Shown: positions 35,800 through 43,259 of the stretch, in pieces | Layout of the letters: each line of letters opens with the position of its first letter | Numbering within the stretch: position 1 is the stretch's first letter | NCBI RefSeq assembly: GCF_006715635.1 | Contig: NZ_VFNP01000002.1 | Location: 2,170,001 to 2,234,000, forward strand | Direction: 5' to 3' | DNA: 64,000 nucleotides | Source of the DNA: Streptomyces sp. SLBN-118 | Lineage (GTDB): Bacteria > Actinomycetota > Actinomycetes > Streptomycetales > Streptomycetaceae | Translations under genes and position numbers: made by a program | Notes under the pieces: generated by a model | What the model saw: the letters and a program-made list of their open reading frames with translations, nothing else | Told to the model about the DNA's origin: nothing | The model's database searches: none

Positions 35800-38543
35800 G
35801 CGCCCCGCGTCAGGGTTCCACCACCCTGCTGGGCGCCGAGGGCGCCCGTGAACTGATCGCGTTCCTCACCGCCCCCGCGCCGTCGCGGTCCGCGGTGATC
35901 GAACGCGCCGTACAGGAAGGCGGCCCGGTCCACCGGCTGCGGCTGCGCCACCCGGAGGCTGCTGCGGCGGACGGGGGGCAGGAACCCGAGGCAACGGAAC
36001 CCGAGGCGAAGGAACCCGCTGCCCCTGCCCGCCCCACCGAGCCGCATCTCCTCGACCGGCATGTCCTGCGGCTGGCGCCCGCGCCCCGTCCGGCTCGCGC
36101 CGAGGAGCCGCCGCCGCTCTTCCCGCCCGGCACCGCCGTCCTGACCAATCTCAACTCCGCGCAGCTGCCCGGCGGCAGCACGGTTCTCCAGGACGACGAA
36201 ACGATCGAGGCCGACGTCCTGCGGGCACGCCCCCGCCATGTGCGCGTCCTGGTCGACCTGTCCTCCCAGGACAAGAACACCGGTCCCTCGGAGCGGCTAC
36301 TGCGCCTGCACGACAGCCTCTTCCGTACCGCCAAGGCCTGCACCGAACTCCCCGAGCGGCCCGAGTCGTTCGTCGTGCTCGTCCTCGGCGGCATCGACGC
36401 GGCGCGGGTGCCCCACCCGTGCAGCGGCCTGTTCACCGGCTTCGCGAAGAGCCTCGCGCTCGAATGGCCGGACTCGTCCGTCGTCTCCGTCGTCCACGAG
36501 GCCGCCGACATCGCGTCCGCCGAGGCGGACACCGCGGCCGAGGCAGTGGCCGAACAACTGCTGCCCGTCGTCTCCTTCGCGGGCGGCACCCGGCTGCTGT
36601 GGCAGGCCGCCCCGAACCCGGGCCGGAGCCGGCCCCAGCAGCCCGGACCGGACAGAGAACCGGCCCCCTACACGGTGGTCGCGGCCGGCGGCGGACGCGG
36701 CATCGGCGCCGAACTCCTCGCCGCGCTGGCCCGCCGCGATCGCCCCCGTCTCCATGTCATCGGCTCCACGCGCCTCGACACGGTGAGAGAGGCCGACGTC
36801 CTGCTGACCCGCAAGGACTTCATCCGCACCCGCACGACCGCGGCCGGCGCCGACCGGCTCACCGTGCGGGAGGCGAACGCCGCCTTCGACCGGCTGTCCG
36901 CCGCCCGCGAGGTCAAGGCCAACCTGACGGCTCTGGAGGAGATCTGCGGCGCGGGCAGGGTCACGTACCACGCCTGCGACCTGCGGGACCGTGCCGCGGT
37001 GGACGCGGTCGTCGGGCGGATCAACGACGCGGAGGGTGGCGGCCACGTCGACCTGCTGCTCAATATCGCAGGGACCAACCGCGCCGCATCGGTGGACCAG
37101 AAGAGCCTCGGCGACTTCCGTACGGTCCGCGACCTGAAGGTGCGAACGTACGCCAATCTCAAGGCGGCCTTCGGCGGCGGACAGCCGCGCCGCTGGTGCA
37201 ACTTCGGATCCTTCGTCGGCTTCACAGGACAGACCGGCGAGACCGACTACGGCGCGGCGAACGACTATTTCAACACCGCTGCCCTGTACGGCAGTTCACG
37301 CGGTGCACGGGAGTTCACCATCGGCTGGACGCTGTGGCGGGACGTCGGTCTCGGTGCCACACCGATCATGCGGACGTTCCTCGCGAAGAGCGCGCAGTTC
37401 ACCGCGATGCCCACGGCCGAGGGGATCGACCACTTCCTGCACGAGCTCGACCAGGCCGAGCACACGCCGGTCACCGTCCTGTTCGGTGACCCGGAACGAG
37501 CCGCGATCGAGGCGGCCGTCCCCGGCTATCTGGACTTCTGCCGCACACCGCCGAAGCCGCCGGCGCCCACCGCGCCGGCACCCGCCCGCGCCCTGCCGGA
37601 CTTCTTCGTCGACGACATCACAGGCCGCGGCCCCGACCGGCTCACCGTCGTACGCACCTTCAACCAGGACCGGGACGCCTACCTCCACGAGCACGTGGTC
37701 AACGGTTTCCCGACGCTGCCCGGCACCTTCGTGCCCGAACTCGCTGCGCAGGCCGCCATGCACCTCGTGCCCGGCCGTGTCCCGGTCGTCTTCGAGGACA
37801 TCCGGCTCGACTCCTTCCTGCGCGTCTACCGGCCGGGCCGCGACGAGACCAAACGCATCAAGGCCCACCTCGTCAGCCACGGACCGCACGAGTCCGTCGT
37901 CGACATCGAGGTGACCGGTGACGTGCTGGCACCGGGCGGGCGGCTGCTCGTGAAGGACCGCCGCCACTTCTCCGCCCGCGTACGGCTGCGCGACGAGCAC
38001 GTCGCACCGCCGCGCTGGGACCACTGGGACGACCAGGGCGCCGAGCGCATGGCCGACCCCTACCACGTGCCCAATCCGGCGGTGCTGCTCAGCGGTGTCT
38101 TCGTCTCCACCGCCGACACCCGTACGCATCCCAACGGCCGCCGCGCCCGCTACGTACCCGACCGGCCCGGCATCGAGCGCTGGTTCTCCTCGCTCGTCGT
38201 TCCGTCCGTCCTTCTGGACGGCCTGGCCCGTGTGTCGGTCCTGGACCGCAGCGAGGGCGACTGGACTCCCCTGGCCGTGCCGCGCACCATCCGCCGAATC
38301 GATCTGTACGGCGGCCACACCGACGCCTCACTCGCCTCCGCGGGCACCGGGGTCGAGCTCTACTCCCTGCCCTCCCGTCTCGATCTCGAGAGCGAGGAGG
38401 ACAACAGGGCGCTCGCCGTCACCGCGGCCGGAGACGTCGTACTGCAGATCAAGGACATGACCGGCGTCGTACTCGGCCATGTGAACCAGTCCACCGGCGA
38501 GTACCGCGAGCGCCGGCGCCCCGCCGAGGAGGCAACAGCGTGA
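35796..38543 (+). CDS. Ketoreductase-dehydratase protein of the PUFA-like line (KR-DH)
   Basis: A 915-residue protein. An N-terminal region of about 285 residues looks like the structural half of a PKS KR. The catalytic KR follows with GGGRGIG near 298 and Tyr near 484 in GETDYGAANDYF. A C-terminal hotdog dehydratase region has YLHEHVVNGFPTLPG near 632, resembling the DH of PUFA and enediyne synthases. GTG start in a 4-nt overlap with the ER-KS-CLF gene, so stoichiometric production is likely. It would reduce and dehydrate intermediates held on the AT-ACP protein. Confidence 0.83.
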   Translation: MSAPRQGSTTLLGAEGARELIAFLTAPAPSRSAVIERAVQEGGPVHRLRLRHPEAAAADGGQEPEATEPEAKEPAAPARPTEPHLLDRHVLRLAPAPRPARAEEPPPLFPPGTAVLTNLNSAQLPGGSTVLQDDETIEADVLRARPRHVRVLVDLSSQDKNTGPSERLLRLHDSLFRTAKACTELPERPESFVVLVLGGIDAARVPHPCSGLFTGFAKSLALEWPDSSVVSVVHEAADIASAEADTAAEAVAEQLLPVVSFAGGTRLLWQAAPNPGRSRPQQPGPDREPAPYTVVAAGGGRGIGAELLAALARRDRPRLHVIGSTRLDTVREADVLLTRKDFIRTRTTAAGADRLTVREANAAFDRLSAAREVKANLTALEEICGAGRVTYHACDLRDRAAVDAVVGRINDAEGGGHVDLLLNIAGTNRAASVDQKSLGDFRTVRDLKVRTYANLKAAFGGGQPRRWCNFGSFVGFTGQTGETDYGAANDYFNTAALYGSSRGAREFTIGWTLWRDVGLGATPIMRTFLAKSAQFTAMPTAEGIDHFLHELDQAEHTPVTVLFGDPERAAIEAAVPGYLDFCRTPPKPPAPTAPAPARALPDFFVDDITGRGPDRLTVVRTFNQDRDAYLHEHVVNGFPTLPGTFVPELAAQAAMHLVPGRVPVVFEDIRLDSFLRVYRPGRDETKRIKAHLVSHGPHESVVDIEVTGDVLAPGGRLLVKDRRHFSARVRLRDEHVAPPRWDHWDDQGAERMADPYHVPNPAVLLSGVFVSTADTRTHPNGRRARYVPDRPGIERWFSSLVVPSVLLDGLARVSVLDRSEGDWTPLAVPRTIRRIDLYGGHTDASLASAGTGVELYSLPSRLDLESEEDNRALAVTAAGDVVLQIKDMTGVVLGHVNQSTGEYRERRRPAEEATA

Positions 38544-39922
38544 CCGAGAAAAACGTGACCCAGGGCGTCTGCCCGGTGACGGGTGCCGGGCCCAAGCAGG
38601 TCGAGGGGCCGACGGGCTTCCCGATGTCCTCGCCGGTCATCTCCACCGTGCGGTACGCCGCCGATCCGCCGGGCTTCTCGCTGCGTGCCCAGAAGGACTA
38701 CGGCACGGTCGTCAAGATCCCGATCCTGCCCCACAATCCGACGGTCCAGCTCTCCTCGCCCGAGGCGATCCGGCGGGTCCTCCAGGGCAATGCCGACAAC
38801 TACTCCCGTGGCGCCTACTACGAGGCGTTCGAGCTGTTCATGGGCCGGGGTCTGCTCACCCTGGACGACGGTGACTGGCGCGGCCACCGCAAGGTCGTCA
38901 ACCCCGCCTTCACTCCGAACGCGATCGCCGCGCGCGCGGCGGAGTCGGACGCGGCCGTCGCCGATCTGCTCGACCGCTGGGCCGAACACGCCAGGGCGGG
39001 CCGCTCGTTCGACCTGTTCACCGAGTCGATGAAGCTGACCTGCCGGGTGATGGGCCAAGCCCTGGTCGGCAAGGATCTGTCCCAGGACGGCGGCGAGTTC
39101 GCCGGCGCGGTGTCCGTCGCGCTGGAGGCGATCTTCAAGAACGTCGGCTCGGTGGACAAGGCGATCCCCTCGTTCATCCCGACCCCGTACCGCCGCAAGG
39201 TGGCCAGGGCACGGCGCACGCTGGAGCGCGTCATCGCGGAGGCCGCCCGGAACGTCGACCTCGGTGTGGGCGGCGAAGTGGCCACCCTCATCCGTGAGTC
39301 GGACCTGCCCGAGGACGCCCTCTGGGCCGACCTGGTGACCCTCTTCCTCGCCGGTGTCGAGACCACCGCGCTCTCCTTGTCCTGGACGCTGTACGAAATC
39401 GCCCGTGACCCGGTGGCCCGCGACCGTCTGGAGGAGGAGACGGACCGCGTGCTGGGCGGCCGGATGCCCACCACGAAGGACCTGGCCGACCTCCCGTACG
39501 CCGGCATGGTGGTGGACGAAGGACTGCGGATGCACCCGCCGGTCTGGCAGTTCACGCGCGAGGCGATCGAGGACGACGTGCTCGCCGACCACCACATCCC
39601 GGCGGGCACGCCCCTGCTGGTGTCCGTGTACGGCGCGCACTACAACCCCGAGCAGTGGGAGGACCCCGAGCGGTTCGACCCGGAGAGGTTCCGGCCGGGC
39701 AGTGCGCCCAGCCAGGACCGTTCGGCGTATCTGCCCTTCGGCGGCGGCCGCCGGCAGTGCATCGGCAAGAGGATGGGGCTCGCGCTGCTCCAGCAGGCGG
39801 TCGCCGCGGCATCCGGCCGGTTCCGGCTCACGCTCGCCCGCGAGGACGCCCGCTCCGGCGCGTTCATCACGCTGTTCCCCAAGGGCGGGATCCATGTCAC
39901 GGCCGAGGAGCGGCACCGATGA
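38540..39922 (+). CDS. Cytochrome P450 embedded in the PUFA-like operon
   Basis: A 460-residue P450. Visible are the I-helix AGVETTA, the ExxR motif in DEGLRMHP and the haem loop FGGGRRQCIG with Cys407. The overall wording (CYP102/CYP4-like PERFDPERF region) suits hydroxylation or epoxidation of fatty-acyl-like or polyketide chains, but substrate is inference. It overlaps both neighbours by 4 nt, so it is made together with the two KR-DH proteins. No ferredoxin gene is adjacent. Confidence 0.93.
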   Translation: MTEKNVTQGVCPVTGAGPKQVEGPTGFPMSSPVISTVRYAADPPGFSLRAQKDYGTVVKIPILPHNPTVQLSSPEAIRRVLQGNADNYSRGAYYEAFELFMGRGLLTLDDGDWRGHRKVVNPAFTPNAIAARAAESDAAVADLLDRWAEHARAGRSFDLFTESMKLTCRVMGQALVGKDLSQDGGEFAGAVSVALEAIFKNVGSVDKAIPSFIPTPYRRKVARARRTLERVIAEAARNVDLGVGGEVATLIRESDLPEDALWADLVTLFLAGVETTALSLSWTLYEIARDPVARDRLEEETDRVLGGRMPTTKDLADLPYAGMVVDEGLRMHPPVWQFTREAIEDDVLADHHIPAGTPLLVSVYGAHYNPEQWEDPERFDPERFRPGSAPSQDRSAYLPFGGGRRQCIGKRMGLALLQQAVAAASGRFRLTLAREDARSGAFITLFPKGGIHVTAEERHR

Positions 39923-42321
39923 CGACCACAGATCTGCCGGCCGCCGGCGCGTGGCCCGCGATCCGCCCGCACCTGTCCTCCTTCGACCCGGACGCCTTCG
40001 TCCGGCCGGTCGACCGGTTCGTCTGGGAGCCTGTCCACGTCCCGCACACCGGGGCGCGCCAGGCCCGCCCGCTCGCCGGGCGCAGGCTGCTGCTCGTCGG
40101 TGAGTCGGCGGACCTGGTCGGCGCCGTCGCCGGGGAGCTGGGCGAGCGCGGCGCGCTGGTCGTCCGTTCCGATCCCGATACGCCGCTGAGCGCGGGCGGA
40201 TGGGACGGCATCGTCGACCTCAACGTGATGGGCGAGACCTACGAACTGGGCGACACCACCTGGCGGTCGGCGCTCGCCCGCACCACCGAAGCCGTCCGCG
40301 GCGCCTACCAGCAGTGGGCCGCCGAGCCGCGCTTCGGCCGCCATGTCTATCTCGCCGTGACTCATCTCGGCGGGCACGCGGGTCACGGCGAGGGACAGGT
40401 GCCGCAGCCGCTGGGTGGCATCTGGGCCGGTCTCGCCAAGTGTCTGCCGCGCGAACTGCCCGCCGCAGGCATCGTCGTCGTGGACCTCGACCGTGCGGAT
40501 GCCGCGGCGATCGCCGACGCGGTGGAACGTGAATACGTCAGCCCCGGGCACTTCGAGGTCGGCTACCGGGACGGCCGCCGCCATGTCCTGGTCGGCCGCC
40601 CCGCACCTCTCGGTCCGCCCGGCGAACGGCCTCCCGGTACGGATGACACCGTCCTGATCACCGGCGGCGCGCGTGGCGTCGGCTTCGCGGCGGCCCGCGC
40701 GTTCGCCGAGTCGTTCGGCTGCCGCGTCGTCGTCACGGGCCGGGGCGAGCGTCCCGCGGCGAACGAGGTGAACTCCCTGGACGACGAGGAGTTCGCCGCC
40801 TGGCGACGGCGGCGGCTCTCCGGTGCCCGTACCCCGCAGGACCTCGCCACGGCCCGGAACGAGATCCGCCGCGCGGACGAGGACCGCACCGTCCACCACA
40901 ACCTCACGGGGGCGGCGAAGGACGGGCTGCGCATCGACTATCTGCGCTGCGACTGCACCGACATGGAGCAGGTCGAGCGGGCCTTCGCCGCACTCGGTGA
41001 CGGCCCGCAGTTCGTCGTCCACAACGCCGGCATCGACGATCCGGCCCGTTTCGACCGCAAATCCGCGGACAGCGTGGTGCGTACGGTCGATGTCAAGGTC
41101 ACAGGCTTCGCAAACCTGGTCGCCGCGATCCTGGCCCGGCCCGAACGCCGGGACGCACTGCGCCTGTTGAGCAATGTCGGATCGCTCGCGGGCCGGATGG
41201 GCGGGATGGTCGGCCAGATCGACTACGCGGCGGGCAACGAGGCCCTGGCCCGGCTCGGGTTCTGGGCGCGCGACAACCTCGGCCTGCCCGTGCAGACCCT
41301 GTGCTGGCCGACCTGGGAACGCCTCGGCGTGATCGCCAACTACTCTGCCGCCGTCCGCTATGTCTCCACACTCGACCCGGTGGAGGGCGCACGGCGCTGG
41401 ACCGGGGAACTCGCCTCCGGTCACACCGACGAGGCCGTGTTCCTGGGCAGGATCGGCGCGGTGCTCGCCCCCGGCCAGCTCCGCGGCTTCGGCATGCTCA
41501 CCGGCCACCCCGATCTGCCCCGGCTCCACGCGCTGGACCATCACCTCGGTGAGGTCGAGGAGTACGAGATCTTCCGGTCGCTGCGCACGACCCTGCGCCT
41601 GAACGCCGGTCAGCATCCCTGCCTGTCGGAGGTACGTGTCGGCACGGCCCCGGCGGTCCCCGTCAGTGTCGTGCTGGAGCACGCGGTGGCCGCGGGCGAC
41701 TGGGTGGTGCCGGAGGGCTGGCCCCTGCTGCATCTGCGCGAGTTGCGCGCGCTGAAGGTCAGGCTCGACGGGCTGCGGTTCGGCGGCGGGCATCTCGATC
41801 TGCACCGCGAGGCGCGCGGCGGTTACACCGACGGCGAGTGGTGCGTAGAAGTGACCATTCGCGACCGGGAAGGCGCGGACATCGCGTCGGTGACACTCGT
41901 CTACGGTGCCGAGCCCGCCGCGCGGACCGCGGTGCCGGCCGAGGAGGGAAGCCGCGACCGGCCGACAAGGCACGACGGTTGGCTGAGCTGGGCCGGTGTG
42001 GTCTTCCCGGAGAGCGGGGCCCGGAAGGCAGGCCCGGGGCTGAGGCTCGACGTGACGCCCGTACTGCCCGCCGATCTGTGGACCGTGCCCTTCCCGCCCG
42101 ACCCGACGGTCGCACCCGCGGCCGTCGAGGCCATCGTCCGTGAGACGGACCGCCACACGGCACGGGGCGCGGCCGGGACGCTGACGATCCGCCGGCTGGT
42201 GCTCAGCCCGGGCGCGCAGCGCGTCGAGCGCCTGTACGCGACGGACGGCCTCAGCTGCTGGGCGGGGACCCGCGAGGGGGTTGGGGTGCTTCTCGCCGAG
42301 GGCGTCGGCCTGACGGTGTGA
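39919..42321 (+). CDS. Second ketoreductase-dehydratase-like protein (KR-DH)
   Basis: An 800-residue protein. The first about 240 residues are a KR structural subdomain. The catalytic KR has TGGARGVG near 249 and the PKS-type Tyr near 436 in IDYAAGNEAL, with a Ser in NVGSLAG. The C-terminal third (about 560-790) resembles a PUFA-type hotdog domain with His in QHPCLSEVRVG, more diverged than in the preceding KR-DH protein. It is the last gene of the operon; a terminator hairpin follows 9 nt after its stop. Having two KR-DH proteins suggests division of labour between different chain positions or between the two KS lines. Confidence 0.8.
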   Translation: MTTTDLPAAGAWPAIRPHLSSFDPDAFVRPVDRFVWEPVHVPHTGARQARPLAGRRLLLVGESADLVGAVAGELGERGALVVRSDPDTPLSAGGWDGIVDLNVMGETYELGDTTWRSALARTTEAVRGAYQQWAAEPRFGRHVYLAVTHLGGHAGHGEGQVPQPLGGIWAGLAKCLPRELPAAGIVVVDLDRADAAAIADAVEREYVSPGHFEVGYRDGRRHVLVGRPAPLGPPGERPPGTDDTVLITGGARGVGFAAARAFAESFGCRVVVTGRGERPAANEVNSLDDEEFAAWRRRRLSGARTPQDLATARNEIRRADEDRTVHHNLTGAAKDGLRIDYLRCDCTDMEQVERAFAALGDGPQFVVHNAGIDDPARFDRKSADSVVRTVDVKVTGFANLVAAILARPERRDALRLLSNVGSLAGRMGGMVGQIDYAAGNEALARLGFWARDNLGLPVQTLCWPTWERLGVIANYSAAVRYVSTLDPVEGARRWTGELASGHTDEAVFLGRIGAVLAPGQLRGFGMLTGHPDLPRLHALDHHLGEVEEYEIFRSLRTTLRLNAGQHPCLSEVRVGTAPAVPVSVVLEHAVAAGDWVVPEGWPLLHLRELRALKVRLDGLRFGGGHLDLHREARGGYTDGEWCVEVTIRDREGADIASVTLVYGAEPAARTAVPAEEGSRDRPTRHDGWLSWAGVVFPESGARKAGPGLRLDVTPVLPADLWTVPFPPDPTVAPAAVEAIVRETDRHTARGAAGTLTIRRLVLSPGAQRVERLYATDGLSCWAGTREGVGVLLAEGVGLTV

Positions 42322-42329
42322 CGCCCGCC

Positions 42330-42373
42330 CTGCCCGCCCTCCTACGGCCTGGCGGCCGCGGGAGGGCGGGCAG
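42330..42373. terminator. Terminator at the end of the 21-kb operon
   Basis: CTGCCCGCCCTCC and GGAGGGCGGGCAG form a 13-bp stem around an 18-nt GC-rich loop, between the operon end and the convergent TetR gene. It can work on both strands. Confidence 0.75.
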
Positions 42374-42412
42374 GGGAACAGCCCCGCAGGGCGCTGGGCG
42401 CACCTCCACCGC

Positions 42413-43015
42413 TCACTCGGGTTCGGGGCGCCAGCCCAGGACGACGGCGCGCAGCGTGGCTTCGTAGCAGTCGCCGATGTCGAGACCAGGGGGCTCGTTC
42501 CCGGACAGCTCCAGCGATACGAGCCCGTGCGCGGAGCCCCAGCAGGAGAGCGCGATGACCTCGGCCGGCGCGTCGGGTGCGAACTGGCCGGCCTTCTGTC
42601 CCCGGACCACGGCGTCCACGAGCGGCTGGATGGTGTCTCCCACCTCGCTCTTGCGCTCGTCCGTCGGCTCGTACTCCACGGTGCGGTCGGCGAACAGGAT
42701 CGCGTACAGGTGAGGATTTGCCAGTGCGTACTCGCGATAGGCGACGCCGAGCCTGATCACATCATTGGCCGGATCGTCGCTCGAATCGACCGTGGCCAGG
42801 CGCGCGACGAAGAGCCGGGCCGCCTCCCGGTACAGGCTGTCGAGCAGACCCGCCTTGTTTCCGAACAGCGAATAGACCGCCGTGGTCGAGGTCTTCACAT
42901 CGGCTGCGAGCCGCCGCAGGCTCAGCGCCGCGGTGCCCCGGTCGAAGACCGTGGCGGCAGCGCGGTTGATCAGCCTGAGTCGGAGTGCTTCGTCGTAAGT
43001 CTTGAGCCTGGCCAT
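42413..43015 (-). CDS. TetR-family regulator (WHG-type C-terminal domain)
   Basis: A 200-residue TetR protein. The N-terminal HTH includes AALSLRRLAADVKTSTTAVY and FGNKAGLLDSLY. The C-terminal domain carries the YREYALANPHLYAILF pattern of the WHG/TetR_C_13 group. It is divergent from the MMPL exporter gene; both promoters contain an AACRGTGTT palindrome and the half-site GCAACAGT. It is therefore likely a local repressor of the MMPL pump and of itself. Confidence 0.9.
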   Translation of the reverse strand: MARLKTYDEALRLRLINRAAATVFDRGTAALSLRRLAADVKTSTTAVYSLFGNKAGLLDSLYREAARLFVARLATVDSSDDPANDVIRLGVAYREYALANPHLYAILFADRTVEYEPTDERKSEVGDTIQPLVDAVVRGQKAGQFAPDAPAEVIALSCWGSAHGLVSLELSGNEPPGLDIGDCYEATLRAVVLGWRPEPE

Positions 43016-43031
43016 ACGTTAAATGTACCGC

Positions 43032-43040
43032 AACAGTGTT
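43032..43040. promoter_or_regulatory. AACAGTGTT operator candidate upstream of the TetR gene
   Basis: A 9-bp palindrome 17 nt upstream of the TetR start, related to AACGGTGTT at 43185. In the minus-strand sense of the MMPL promoter the half-site GCAACAGT recurs. Confidence 0.45.
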
Positions 43041-43179
43041 TTACAAGCCGGGTCGCCCTGCGTAGACACTTCCGGCCTACGCTCCTCGGTAAAAATTCCT
43101 CCGTACATCGATGCAGGTCAGAGCACACTTACTCGTGCTCACCCACCGACCACGACGCCCGGCTCCTCCCTGAAGGCGA

Positions 43180-43209
43180 TTGATAACGGTGTTACTGTTG
43201 CCGTACCGT
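43180..43209 (+). promoter_or_regulatory. MMPL promoter with overlapping operator
   Basis: TTGATA (43180-43185) and TACCGT (43204-43209) are separated by 18 nt. The palindrome TAACGGTGTTA (43184-43194) overlaps the -35 box, a position suited to repression by the divergent TetR protein. A further inverted repeat, GAGCAC-N8-GTGCTC, lies at 43121-43140 in the same gap. Confidence 0.5.
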
Positions 43210-43259
43210 CGAAGCCAGGCAAGCAAGCTGCGCTCGCTGACGATCTAGGGAGAGACGTG

